A DNA stretch of 64,000 nucleotides. Source: Oxytricha trifallax. Taxonomy: Eukaryota > Ciliophora > Spirotrichea > Sporadotrichida > Oxytrichidae. Made by a program: the position numbers and the translations under genes. The stretch covers positions 1 through 64,000 of the forward strand of contig ARYC01001302.1 in NCBI GenBank assembly GCA_000711775.1, read 5' to 3'. Below the pieces are notes generated by a model. The model made no database searches and was not told the origin of the DNA. It worked only from the letters and a program-made list of their open reading frames with translations. Position 1 is the stretch's first letter, and the number at the start of each line of letters is the position of its first letter. Of the stretch, positions 1 to 10,834 are shown in pieces.

Positions 1-432
1 GAGCTTCTTCTTTGGAGTACTTGGCACTTTAAGAGAGAGTTATCTCAGAGAGATCATTGAAGAAGCTCACAAAAAACGCTACTCTATTTCTCCTGAAGAT
101 TAAAAGAAGCAAGGCACACTAATAAGCGAGACCTGGCTCGCTGAGCTTAAGAAGCACCCATTCCTCTCTAGTAATCTTTGATTCATAACTTTGTAGGGAA
201 ACCTGGAACTGGTATATTCCTAATGAAAGAGCATGCGAAGGTTCACAGAGAGAGAAAGTCATAGACTATTTATGAAGTGAGCAAAAGACTTTATAAAGAT
301 GTCTAAAAGCTAGAAGAAATGAACATAGATGCAGGAGCTGGCACAAAGAGAAGAAATATGGGTCCAAGCAAGCCTTAAGAAGAGGAGAAGAAAGAGAAGC
401 CAAACCCCTTTATGGGCCAATTTAATATGTGA
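1..432 (+). CDS. TBE 22 kDa protein, C-terminal part (5' partial)
   Basis: The reading frame enters at base 1 with the conserved block FFFGVLGTL and continues through EEAHKKRYSISPED, using in-frame TAA and TAG as glutamine, to TGA at 430-432. A 26 nt GT..AG intron (171-196) must be removed to keep the frame; the copies at 15334-16119 and 35444-36228 have an intron of the same size at the same place. The last 60 residues are highly basic and rich in Lys, Arg and Glu. The function of the TBE 22 kDa protein is unknown; its recurrence in every TBE suggests a role in transposition or excision. It is convergent with the transposase gene, stops 6 bp apart. No lesion is seen in the visible part. Confidence 0.88.
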
Positions 433-438
433 ATATAT

Positions 439-1502
439 TCATTCGTTTAAATCTAAAACTATTTATAAACATTCATTCTTCCCTCTCTCGCACAAACTGT
501 TGTCTTATCAACACTCACTCTCTTACAGCTGCTTTGAATCAAGTCTACTGAATCGATAGCCAAGTCATGCATAAGATGATACAGCAGCAGCTTCTTGTAG
601 TGAGTCTTGATTTAACTCCAGTAGAATTCTATTCCATTAAATTAAGGACTATAAGGAACGTTATAAACAGGAGTTAAATTTAGGTCTTCATAAGCTTTCT
701 TAGACTCCTTAGTCTTATGAACTGAAAGGTTATCAACAAACAGGATGATCTCTTGGTTGCTATACTTCTCTCTGAGCTTATGTAGGAACTCTATATACTA
801 CTCTCGCTTAATAGAGCGAGGGTGAATCACATAACTCTCTAAGCCTGAATCTTCACTTATACCAGCTAAAATTGCATGGGTGACTACCTTCACTTTTTAG
901 TCATAAACTTCTATATTATCATACTTCTTATACCATGACTTATTAATAAAAGTGTTGAAAGTAAACACAGCTTCATCTGCATGTATGAACTTGATGTTAT
1001 TATCAATAGCTCTCTGCATTTAATCATATATATAGTTTAAATTATTACTATAAAATGGCACTGTAAAATCAATCACTCTCTTCACTCTGTTGACAGTCTT
1101 GAAAGTAATACCATTTCTTCTATAAATGTTGGCTATAGTCTAAGGAGAGATGCGCATATCAGGAAACTTGCGATGAAACATTACAGCTCGCTAGTCTAGA
1201 GGAAAGTGTGCCCAATACTTTAAAGTCTTAGAGTCACAGAGGTAGTCAATATGATGCTGTGAGAACTTTTATTTTCTAGCAGGATGCTTTCAAGTACCAG
1301 AATTAAAATGCTAAACAGCTAACATGCAGTGATACCTAACAGTAGAGGCACTCTTGTGTAAGAGCTTTGCAATAGCTGCATAATTCAATACTGGTTTGAC
1401 TTAATCTATATTAATACTCGTACCATACCTAAGCTGAAGCAGTAAATCTAAATATTTCTCATCATAAATCGACCCTAAATTTCGCTAATTTCTATTTCTC
1501 AT
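439..1502 (-). CDS. TBE 42 kDa DDE transposase (one C-terminal frame break)
   Basis: This is a Tc1/mariner-IS630 superfamily transposase. Reading from ATG at 1502, the frame stays open with TAA/TAG as Gln for about 350 codons. Catalytic residues are visible as FIHADEA (first Asp), ILFVDNLSVHKT (second Asp) and NGIEFYW (Glu), with 34 residues between the second Asp and the Glu: a DD34E triad. Upstream, a helix-turn-helix-like stretch (about residues 90-140) fits the DNA-binding half. The expected stop, by comparison with the copy at 34378-35437, is TGA at 439-441, giving 354 aa. A one-base deletion near 455 moves the frame so it would read on to TGA at 243-245. Otherwise I see no lesion, so this is the best-preserved transposase of the three TBEs. 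Confidence 0.9.
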
Positions 1503-1526
1503 TTTGTAAATAGGCCTAATTTCTCT

Positions 1527-1604
1527 ACTAACCCCAATAAGACCCCAACTATACCCTACAAATCAAAGCACTAATAAACCTCACTAAGGGGTTTTGGGGT
1601 TTTG
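1527..1604. repeat. TBE right terminal inverted repeat
   Basis: About 78 bp ending in C4A4-type telomeric sequence. The reverse complement matches 34278-34355, including the stretch after the telomeric block, TTAGTGAGGTTTATAA, apart from small differences. It is followed by AAT at 1605-1607. Confidence 0.9.
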
Positions 1605-1607
1605 AAT

Positions 1608-2061
1608 CATAGTCTTCTTTTATCGATCTTTTATTGATAATTAAATTTATTTGGATTTATGAATCATTAAACTATATAATTCAGATCGAGAAACAATGAT
1701 ATTTATCAAATTACAAAATTCATTTAGTAAATTATATAAATAAACTAGGCTTACCAAATGTTTGCTCTTTTTAAACTTTTCTGAAAATGTTTCAATAAAT
1801 ATATTAAAGAGTAAATAAAATACATATATATATATATATATTTTATAGCTTTTTAGAATAATATTTAATTAAAGTTAATTATAGAATAAAATGGATATGC
1901 CAATTGTTATGGTCTATATTACAAATCAACTGCCATTAGACCTTTGCAAAAGAGCGAACAAACAAATATTTAACAATTGTTTTTGTTGGTAATGGCAAAG
2001 TGTGGAAAATTAATAATCTAAACTTTATAGTAAATTTGTTAAATCAGAGTCTCAGGTCCTA
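1608..2061. other. AT-rich germline spacer, no gene seen
   Basis: No reading frame of note in either strand under the ciliate code. An (AT)n run lies near 1820-1850. A slightly less AT-rich patch near 1890-1990 has no recognisable coding or RNA structure. Confidence 0.6.
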
Positions 2062-2328
2062 TAAAACCCCATGATTCTTTTAAGAATTAAGATAGGGGGT
2101 ATTTATAATTAATCAAAAATTTAATTATAATTGGCGTAATAATTTAATGATTAGCTCAATTATGAAAACTATTGGCTCAAATAATTTTCCATATAAATTA
2201 AACCAATCAGGTTGTGTATATTTATTTTTACGCTAATTTTAATTGATTTTGGCCAATAATAATTAATTTTTTGATTAATTATAAATACCCCCTATCTATT
2301 TAATTCTTAAGAAAATCATGGGGTTTTA
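2062..2328. repeat. Foldback MITE with AAAACCCC ends, copy A
   Basis: The 267 bp unit begins TAAAACCCCATGATT and ends AATCATGGGGTTTTA. Its two halves pair over roughly 90 bp with few mismatches, including the motif AGATAGGGGGTATTTATAAT and its complement. The centre contains ACCAATCAGG. The unit at 26921-27172 has the same ends and the same central CCTGATTGGTTTA block in the other orientation, so these are two copies of one family. There is no coding capacity. The telomere-like tips recall TBE ends but the rest is not TBE sequence. Confidence 0.75.
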
Positions 2329-3714
2329 CAAGATCAATTCAAGTCCTGAGGTCATAGCTAATCTATTAAATATTACAAGTGAATAAATTCATTGATCCTC
2401 TGGTAATAGCTATATTTCTTTATCAGAAAACGCTCTAAACTTCAAAGAGTTCTTCTCTTGGCATTCGATACCAAGAGAGGAACTATTTTGTTCAAATAGC
2501 TTCTAAAGCATAATTCAAGGCACATAACATTTCCCATATAAAAAAATGTTGAGGGAGATATCATGAGTGAATTATTACTCAAGAGTTATGATGGAGAGCT
2601 TTACAGATTATAGTTAAGACTATTAATTCAAGAATCAATGAACATTATTATCTTTCTATATCAATGACCAAAATTATCACTAAGACTCGCCTGTTCAGAA
2701 TTTGAAATTCTCTTTAAAATTCACTATTCTTAATCAATCTATAAACCCATATTAAATTATTTAGAAGGTCAAAATCTTACTTTTACCTGTGAAGGATCCC
2801 TAAAAATAATACCTAAAAGGGATCCAAAACAACATCATTTGAAAATAAGCTTTAAATGTAAGTTTATGGCAGTACCGATCATAAGTTTCTTAAATGTCCT
2901 ATCTTTGCTAATAGTTTGATCCCATATTGAAATCATATATCTAAAAATTAGATATTACCAGTTTTGCCTCACATTTTTATTGCCTTTTACAAATATTTTA
3001 AGTTAGACCTTATTAGACAAAATTTTGAAAAAATATATGATTCTAAAAAAAATTCACTACCCAAAATAGATGTTTGATCTTTAAATTAATAATGCATGGT
3101 ATGAGTAGTTTACATATAAATACTATTTTATTTATAACAGTTACTCCTAAATGATATTAGATTTTAGTATTTTAAAAAAATGTCTTTATTGTCTAATTAT
3201 TTTAATTGTTTTTTACAGATAGTAATTAATAAAATTTGAATGAATAATAAGCATTTAAAATTTATTTAATATTTCTTTAATTATTACTCATTAAATGTCT
3301 AATCAGACGATTTTTTATTGTCTTTATCCTTCAATTTAGGATCATTAACCTTAAATTATATAAATTTAAATTTAATTAAGTTAAAAGAAGAAAATTTCTT
3401 TGCTCATGTAGTTGTTATAAATAGTCTAATGAATTATTTTATAATTACTTTCTTTATTGAGCTGATTTTATTGGCTTTTAGCCAAGTTACTTTAATAATT
3501 TTAATATGAAATTTACAGAAATAAATCAACAATATTATTCATATATTTAATAAAAGAATAACATATTATAGATTTGTTAGAAGCTTAAGATTAATTAAAA
3601 TATAAATAATTTCTTTAAAATTTTTTTTTCTTTTATTATTATTTAAATTTCAATATATATTTTTTATTAACAGCTCATTATTAATATTTATACATTGAGT
3701 AAAAATATTTATTA
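2329..3714. other. AT-rich spacer, no convincing gene
   Basis: Over 1.3 kb of strongly AT-rich DNA. Short frames occur in both strands but none is long or Gln-rich enough to stand out. It is probably germline-limited. Confidence 0.5.
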
Positions 3715-3728
3715 TATATGTAACTATG

Positions 3729-4239
3729 ATGATGATGAATAACTTAAGGGATAAGGTGAAGAGGAAAACTAGAAATAAAGATTTCTAGTATTAAATGTAT
3801 AATTATTATTACTCTTGCTATTATTAATATTGATTCAGCGTATATTAGATGATTTTTGAATAAATTATCAATATCTTTAGAGTCTCCTGATCAATTGTGT
3901 ACCTCAACTGGGGGAGCGACTTTGGCCTTTTGGACCTATGTGCCTCTCATAGGGTGCTCCTGGTGGTCTTGTCACGTGTCATCTCTTCCCACGTCATGAC
4001 TTCCCTCTTCTGACCCCGACTCGGCCTGAGCGCAGCCTAATTAGCAGTGGTACTAAAGGGCATGTCCCTTGCCTGAACAGGTGGTGGTGCCAACCACTGA
4101 GACCTTTCGTTTCTTCCACTTGTTCATTCGCTTTCTTTTGGAAAGTGAGAGTCTTGCTATCATCAAGGAAAGTATTCATGTTTTCAATCCAATGAGCATC
4201 TTGACCATTTTTAGCAATAGCAATAGTAATAATAATTAT
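3729..4239 (+). mobile_element. SINE/retroposon-like insertion with 14 bp target duplication
   Basis: The segment is bounded by direct repeats TATATGTAACTATG at 3715-3728 and 4240-4253. The right end is a run of CAA/TAA triplets (about 4214-4239), like the simple-repeat tails of LINE-mobilised retroposons. The middle (about 3890-4160) is far more GC-rich than its surroundings and contains hairpin-forming stretches such as GGGCATGTCCC. No long frame is present. The insert at 58129-58782 has the same architecture, but I see no clear sequence identity between the two. Retroposition is inferred from duplication plus tail; the source RNA is not identified. Confidence 0.6.
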
Positions 4240-4409
4240 TATATGTAACTATGCCCATAGCATATTATAGTCTAAGTTGTTATTAATGGAGCTAAAAGTA
4301 CCTATATTTCTTCTAATACTAAATTCTACCTGAAGTAGTTTAAGAAGGAATTTCTAATGAATATGTTTCTTCTCAATTGCTTGATAGAAATTGGCCAAAT
4401 GAATCATTT

Positions 4410-4778
4410 ATGATAAATAATAAGAAAAATAGATGATTATAAGAATTTGATAAAGATTAATAAGAATACTTTTAATGGCGACGCTGGTAAAGCAGTTTCA
4501 ATCACTAAAAATGTAAGTTACAAAAAAGATATCTAAAATTTTTATTTTTTAGAGGTTCTACCTGGCAAGAACAGTGACTGACTTTAGCTAAGACTCCGCA
4601 AAGAAACAGAAAGGAACAGGAAAGGCGTGATGATAATTAGTAATGGTGATATGTATTGTGGTGAATATAAGTATGGCAAAGCTGTTTGAGTTGCTTCTCT
4701 ACCATTTTATTTTAAAAGTATTCTTATTAATCTTAATCAAATTCTTATAATCATCTATTTTTCTTATTATTTATCATA
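4410..4778. repeat. 66 bp inverted repeat enclosing a MORN coding fragment
   Basis: Arms at 4410-4475 and 4713-4778 are reverse complements with about one mismatch (AAGAATTTGATAAAGATTAA against AAGAATTTGATTAAGATTAA). The 237 bp between them is less AT-rich and partly coding. The arms themselves are noncoding and could form a hairpin in the germline chromosome. Confidence 0.8.
4476..4712 (+). CDS. MORN-repeat protein fragment (internal MDS)
   Basis: One MORN-like unit is readable, GVMIISNGDMYCGEYKYGKA, near 4624-4686. Upstream coding (starting about 4476 and reading FNGDAGKAVSI) is separated by a 41 nt GT..AG intron (4512-4552). The two parts are not in a single frame, so another boundary or frame break lies between. 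MORN repeats typically bind membrane lipids or scaffold cytoskeleton. Only a fragment is present and its partner segments are not seen in the window. The fragment is enclosed by the 66 bp inverted repeat. Confidence 0.5.
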
Positions 4779-5040
4779 ATTATATAACACGATGTAGTTG
4801 TTGACATGAACATGAAATACATTAACTGCAAAGTCTTGACATGCATTATCATAGCAAAATACTATAAGAATAACAATGCTTCCTGAAGATCAAACCCTAA
4901 CGTCACCTTCTCTATTAATATCTATAATATTTTAAAATCTTAGAGATGTTAATGGATTGCTCTTGTGATTAACTATTGGTTATCTCTGTCATGTGAGTTA
5001 AATTGGCATCTTTTTGCGAACATTAAGACATATATTGCTG
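4779..5040. other. Spacer without recognised gene
   Basis: Mixed composition, no extended frame recognised. It may contain the noncoding end of the following block. Confidence 0.4.
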
Positions 5041-5496
5041 ATTAAAACTAAAAGCAATAGAATGTAGTAAAAATAAAGATTCTTGTACTCGTAGAGGTGG
5101 CATAATAGATGAGATCAGCATTGATAAGAAACAAGCATTCTTGAATAAGCCTCAAGTTGAGTTAGGATTAAGTAGTAGGTCTTTAAGAAAGGGGTATGTT
5201 TCAGGAAAGTCTGATTTTGCTAATTTAAAATCATTTAGTCACCTTCACATCAATTTAAAGGAATTCGTGTTAAGATAGAAGAAAACAACATTTTTACAAA
5301 AGGGAAAAAAGCATATAGCACTAGAGAGATAGTCAAATGGTTTATTTTTAAATCATGAAATGTAGAAAGACATCTATCTGGTCAAACCCTAGGATGGGTT
5401 CAGGAAAATAAGATGCTAAACTATCTTGGTTAGAAAGCTTGTTAATTAATACTCTTATGTTTAGTTAAAACGAAAATGTCAGAAAGAGTCTTGAAA
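5041..5496 (+). CDS. Unknown coding block (hypothetical protein fragment)
   Basis: A frame of about 150 codons stays open with TAA/TAG as Gln, from about 5041 to TGA near 5494. It reads, for example, GGIIDEISIDKKQAFLNKPQ and then a Lys/Arg-rich stretch. I do not recognise the family. It lies upstream of the ubiquitin-protease block in the same orientation, but nothing shows that they belong together. No initiator Met is evident, so it is probably an internal or 3' segment. Confidence 0.45.
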
Positions 5497-5796
5497 GAAC
5501 TTTTAAGATATAATACATACAATTAAATTTCAATTCACATTTATTTATAATCTGTAGAGATGGGATTGAAAACCTCAAAATTTAGAATAGCTTTCCCCCA
5601 ATATAAGGAGTAGTTTTTAAATATTTATTTGCAATTTATTTTATTAACACTATTGAGACCTATCTCGTACTATTTTACTATCATTGAATGAAAATAATGT
5701 GTTTCAATTATTTTTTCTATTGTAGAAAAATTTTAATACTAAGAATAACAAGTTATTTAATTAAAAATTTTAATTTAGTTTTGGATCATAATTATT

Positions 5797-6713
5797 CAGG
5801 GTAAGACTTTAAACCAACCATAAAAAGAATTTCAGGAAGATAGTAAGAGTTAACTTCAAGTTGAATCTCCAAAAATTTATATCCTCAAGATACTACTTAA
5901 GAATATGCCAGACGCTCATTAAAAAAGTGACCATTGTGAAGAGTATTTCAATCTTCTCACTTAACTCATAAGATAATGCCATTCTAATTTTTAACTTATC
6001 CCAAGAATTAATTAAGAAATTAATTAATCAAAGGAATTACAGAAGTAAAAGATTCTTATTGATGATGTTACTTTCTCTTCAATTGATTTACTAGAATGGA
6101 GTATTGCTTAACTTAAGAATAGATCAACTTATGAGGATAAATATTCTAATTATAGCGACAAAATTCTAGGTGGATATTTACAATTAACTTAATCTGTTCT
6201 AGAAATTTACTAACAACTTAAGTTATTGACAGTGAATGATGAAAATTGATATAACCTAGTGAAAACTATTTTCGACTTCCTTTTCTTGCTGCCATCAGTT
6301 GAAGAGCAATAGAAGAAACATAAGACCAGTTCTGAAAACATTTCAGCTAACAACTATCCTAAATGCAAAAGAAAGTTTACAAGAAAGAAGGCTTTCAATC
6401 TATTATTAACTCTAAGTCATTAATGCAAGCCAAACTATATTTAGTTACTTGAAGAGCTTTATAAGTTTCATGCTTAAATAAAGAAGAGTGAAAAAGTCGT
6501 CAATATTTAAGATTTAGACCTTGAGTAGGGAATGAGATCTGCTTCAGGTTATGTAGGTTTATTGAATTTTACAGCAACATGCTACATGAATTCCTTAATT
6601 TAATAACTGTTTATGATCCCTGATTTAAGATAAGGCATATTAAGAGCTCCTATTTATGATGATGATCTTGAGTAAACTTATTATCCCAATACAAATATAA
6701 TTGAAGTTGAATA
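5797..6713 (+). CDS. Ubiquitin C-terminal hydrolase (USP family) fragment with Cys box
   Basis: The frame runs about 300 codons and ends in the USP Cys-box signature GYVGLLNFTATCYMNSLIQQ (about 6547-6606), followed by LFMIPDLRQGIL. The wording TCYMNSL..QLFMIP is typical of the large USP9X/USP34-type deubiquitinases, thiol proteases that remove ubiquitin from substrates. The preceding 250 residues would be the helical region that precedes the catalytic domain in these proteins. One in-frame TGA occurs at 6247-6249. The His box is not in the window, so this is one MDS group of a larger gene. The block ends where the strumpellin block begins on the opposite strand; the two coding ends overlap or abut near 6702-6730. 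Confidence 0.8.
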
Positions 6714-9122
6714 CTTTCTAGAGACTAAAGCAGTTGCTTCTCAACAGCGAATTCTATGATTCTACTCAACTCTTCTCCCCAAATCTTCTCACCATAAACA
6801 TTCAAGAAATCTTGAATGTATTCTATAGATCTCTTAAGTCCCTTGACTTTATTTCTAAGTGCTCGCAATTTGCTTTCAAGGTCATCTTATCCTGGCAATT
6901 TTCTAAATATAAATCCTTCATGTAAAAGATGGGCTAATGTCTTTCCTAACTCTTTTCTTATACCATCAATCAAAATTTCCTTTGGTTCTATCTCAATGAC
7001 TCCCATTAGTACCTTATCAAGACAAAGCATACCTTCAGTAAAGACTGAAACTTCATGAGTTAGCTTTGCAAGCTAAAATCTTTGATCAAATTAAGCATGT
7101 TCTTTCAGTTCTTCTTTAGACAGCTTAACTTCGAATTCTTTAACATCTTAAGTCAAAATGACTGAAACTCTTTCAAGTAGATTGAAAATTTTAGTGGGAA
7201 TAACTTGCAACACTCTCTTAACAAATTTAACTAGCTCTCCTGAATAATAATTAGCTACTGATCTTAAGTCTTCCGGATTCGCTTTAATAGAAGCAAGTTT
7301 TAAGAATACAGTTTTAAGGGAAAGTACAACTTTTGGTTCTTTCTTAATTTCTTCTTGCATAATAGGAATGTAGTCATCAATAAGCAACCAAGAATAGGCA
7401 AAATCAGTAATGTAAGATATATTTACTAAAATTTATCTTTTAACATTGACAATTCTGACCATATGATGTAGGGCTTTTTATGTCTCAGTGATATAGTACT
7501 TAATTTAAACACTTCTCTCAATTACATCATAGACCTGTACATCTTCGAGAGCTTAAATAAGCTGTTAAATTTTTCTTCCAGTTTTGGTTGAATGTTTGTA
7601 ATCTAAGCTTTCCACAATATTTGTTACATTCCTAAACCAATTAGCATAGTTTTCATCAATATTAGATTTTCCCCAATTCCTGTTTCCACTAAAATACTCT
7701 GCTATCTCATTCATGTTTTTTAAAACATTTCTGCTTATCTTGTGCCCAAATTGTATGCTTTTAGCTCACTAAGTTCTAGAACATAGATTTAAGCTGGTGT
7801 TCAAATTTAGAGAGATTTAATAATAGATTGATGATATCTTTTGGATTACATCCAGCATCAACCATATCCTTATACTTCTTATTTTTGCAAAGTCTATGAA
7901 GCATAATCCATCTTATGATTACATTCGAGTCTCTTAGACAGTTCATCAATTCTTTGACATGGTCAAGAACAAATTCTTCTTGAAGTTATCCTTCTATGAT
8001 ATATTTGTCAAGTCTTCTCAAGCAATCCCCTAGCTTATAGAAATGTTGCTAAGATATCTTTCTGATATTTTCAACCTCAATATTGTTATTAAGTGCTTTC
8101 ATAGCAGCTGGAAAAGGACTCCAAATCTCAGTAAGTTCAACAATATGTCCTTAATAGATAGGTATAACCCAATTATCCGGGAAATGTTTATCAACGATTT
8201 CTCTCATCTTAGCATTCTCATTTTGGAGAATTTTAGGACAAAAAGCCAGCAGAACGAAGATTATAGAAGCCTAATTTGACAAGGCAACAGATCTATGTTC
8301 TGGGTTTGGATATGCTGCTAGCTAGTTGTAGACATCATCATCCTTGAGAGTATTAATGAGTTGCTCAATTAATACTCTATCAATGTTAAATCTACTGAAA
8401 TAGTCTACTGGATAATTAAGAGGATATTTATCATCTCTTGTCTTGCTGTTATAGCTATAACCAGTACTCTTAACAAGTTTGCATACCTCATTAACAAAGT
8501 CACTTGAATTCTGACCTTTATATCTGATATAGCAGACGACTAATCTTTCTCTGGCGATTGATGGAATAAGTTTATCTTGGAGAAGTAACATGACACCAAA
8601 GAGATAGATCACTTCAATCAAGAGTCTTTTACCTTCTTGGTTTTGCAAGATAGCCTCCAAGTTGAAATCTATAAAGTACCCTTCATGTACATTAGAAATG
8701 AAGGTCTTGAATTCTTTATAATAATTGTAGATAGAATCAAACACCTGGAAGAATCTTTCAATTATCTCCACATACGACTCTCTGAAGTTCTCATCAAGAT
8801 CAATATAGTCTATGTTGTTTTGGATTTTTGCATCGTAAATGTCTTAGTTCTTAAGATAAGAGAAATTAAACAGGATGTTTTCATACTTCTTTTGCTCGTA
8901 GTACAATAGATTGGCAGTAGCAGCATCGATTGCTTCCCAATTGATCATAAGAACCTCTTAATTCTTTTCATTTTTCTTGTTTTCCTAGATAGTAGAGTCA
9001 AACATGAAGACATCTGGGATATGATTTGAAAGTCTCAACAGCTCAGCTAATATAGCTGAACCATTTGCAGCTAGCTTCAATAAAGCCTGACCACAGTCAT
9101 TATTAGGATCCAAGAAATCCAT
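6702..9122 (-). CDS. WASHC5: WASH complex subunit 5 (strumpellin), N-terminal block
   Basis: From ATG at 9122 the protein begins [20 protein letters not shown], the strumpellin start, and continues with [54 protein letters not shown] and [17 protein letters not shown]. All are strumpellin landmarks in the correct order, covering about the first 790 residues. Strumpellin is a scaffold of the WASH complex, which activates Arp2/3 on endosomes. One single-base frame break lies near 7720 in an A/T run. The remaining C-terminal third lies to the right (9322-10748) in the same orientation, that is upstream in the sense of transcription, so the gene is permuted. The inner end carries the 12-mer TGAAGTTGAATA (6702-6713), which recurs at 10737-10748. 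Confidence 0.9.
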
Positions 9123-9321
9123 ACTCTTTATGATTTATTATAATTTATATTAAAAGAGGCAGAGAGATTTTTTATCCAGATCTTAAATTATTCTTATCTA
9201 TTTTTGATAAAATTTAGCTAAAGTTAGAATTGTAAAATGTTATTGAATATTAGATTTAGATAATCACTGCTGTGATTTTGTAATAAAATAAACCTCATTT
9301 AATAAGTGTTCTTGCCTGTTC

Positions 9322-10748
9322 TCAGTAAGTTTTATAGAAATCAAATATATAGGTCCCAAGGTTGTTAGTTATTAGTTCTCTTGAATTATTATCGTACTTG
9401 ATAATTTCTTCTAAGAAACTTAAAACCATTTGGGCATCAGCTGGGAGTGTCTTGGTAATTAACGATTAAGGACTACCAGTCTAAATTGAGACTTTAATGA
9501 AATATATCAAAATTAAAATGAATTTCTTGTAGTTATTGTAGTGGTATTGCTTAAAGATTGTCAACAAACCTACTATGAAGTGAGGACCTTCCAAAATGAA
9601 TTCTTTGTTCTTTCTTACTAAGGAGAATATTATATAATAGTATGTTCAGATTGTAAATCTATTGCAAGTAAATTACCTATATATTTACTGTTAGAATATG
9701 TATGGATCATAAGAGAGTTATAACAAAGCATTTAATGAGATAAGTGCTGCAACTAATGGAAAATGATCCAAGTCTTTAGTCAATTTATAGACTTTATTCA
9801 TGGGGTTTACCATGCCGATTGCTTCAAGTGCAGTTGTCATATCTTTCAACATAAATTTGAGTTTTTGCTCAGCTTCCTTTTCCTAGTCTGCCCTCATTGC
9901 TTATTGTTGGGCAGTTAGCATTCTTGTTTGATTCAGAGTTTCATTGCCAAATCCTAAGAAATCCTCTTCTCTCTCGACATTAGCTCTTTTAGCATCATCT
10001 TTGATTTCATCTAAGTTGTGGAGATTAGTGTAATTTAGAGTCTCTAAAGTGCTGGTATACTAAGCAGACTCAACTTTGGAGGAGAAATAGATTTGCTTGG
10101 TAACTAACTTCCTGAGTAGTTGAAGCTTACCAATTTGAATAATTGATGGCAGGAAAGTCTGATAGAGTGGTTAAATGGCTTTGATTAATATTGAATATTG
10201 CTTGAGATAAATGGGATTCAAATTGCCCAAGTTTTCTGAAACATCTTCATCAAAATTCTTAATAGATTACAAGAATTGCTTGTTAACTTTGTTTCCTTTT
10301 GTTCTCATATCATCTGAGATGCCTCCACCTCCGATTTGAAGTCCATAGAATCTGCAGAACTTATTTTGGAAAAAATAGTTGTTAAAAATTTACTTAATAT
10401 TATCTAAAAATTTTATGATTGATTTCAGAGACGATCGAGTAAACAATTAATCTGTCAAGCCCTTGAAGGAAAGTTGTGCCAAGATAGTCTTAAACATAGT
10501 TCACATATCTCAATCCAAATATTTAATTTCCCTTTGCATCGTATACTTGAAAAAAAGTACTTTTAAAATTTTTTATATAAATAACACTTCATTGTTTACC
10601 AAGATGATAAATGGTCTAAATAGAATCCTTTAGTAACTGTCTCAGTAATATGTCTTAAGACTCTTTCCATGAAAGTAAAGTCGTTATTATCAGGGATGAA
10701 ATTTGGAATAAAGTAATTCTCCTATGCTTCAACTAGTGAAGTTGAATA
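9322..10748 (-). CDS. WASHC5: WASH complex subunit 5 (strumpellin), C-terminal block
   Basis: Reading from about 10748 the protein runs NYFIPNFIPDNNDFTFMERV, then GLDRLIVYSIVSEIN, AIGMVNPMNKVYKLTKDLDH and ends in FDFYKTY with TGA at 9322-9324. These match the region of strumpellin that follows the N-terminal block. A 27 nt intron near 10564-10590 and one near 9615-9670 keep the frame. In the germline this 3' half precedes the 5' half on the coding strand, with about 200 bp of noncoding DNA between the gene stop (9322) and the ATG (9122). Joining at the shared 12-mer leaves a one-base frame offset, so either a base is missing here or the true pointer differs slightly. Confidence 0.88.
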
Positions 10749-10834
10749 TTCTTAAGTTTTCTGAAGAAAAAATCTAAACTTTTGATGTGAATCTCAGAAT
10801 TATAATTAATCAGCAAAAATTAAATACAAAACTA

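Larger units (their letters stand above)
1..1604. mobile_element. TBE transposon, right-hand part (left end outside window)
   Basis: The element ends in GGGGTTTTGGGGTTTTG at 1588-1604 followed by AAT, the ANT-type target duplication of TBE elements. Inside are the 3' end of the 22 kDa gene (plus) and the complete 42 kDa transposase gene (minus), converging with 6 bp between their stops. The terminal repeat matches that of the element at 34278-42406 almost base for base, so both belong to one subfamily. In Oxytricha, TBEs are germline-limited and removed during macronuclear development; that is family knowledge. The left end and the 57 kDa gene lie before the window. Confidence 0.93.

Noticed and set aside
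6734..7058. Plus-strand frames at 6734-6925 and 6816-7058
   Set aside because: Shadows of the minus-strand strumpellin coding sequence.
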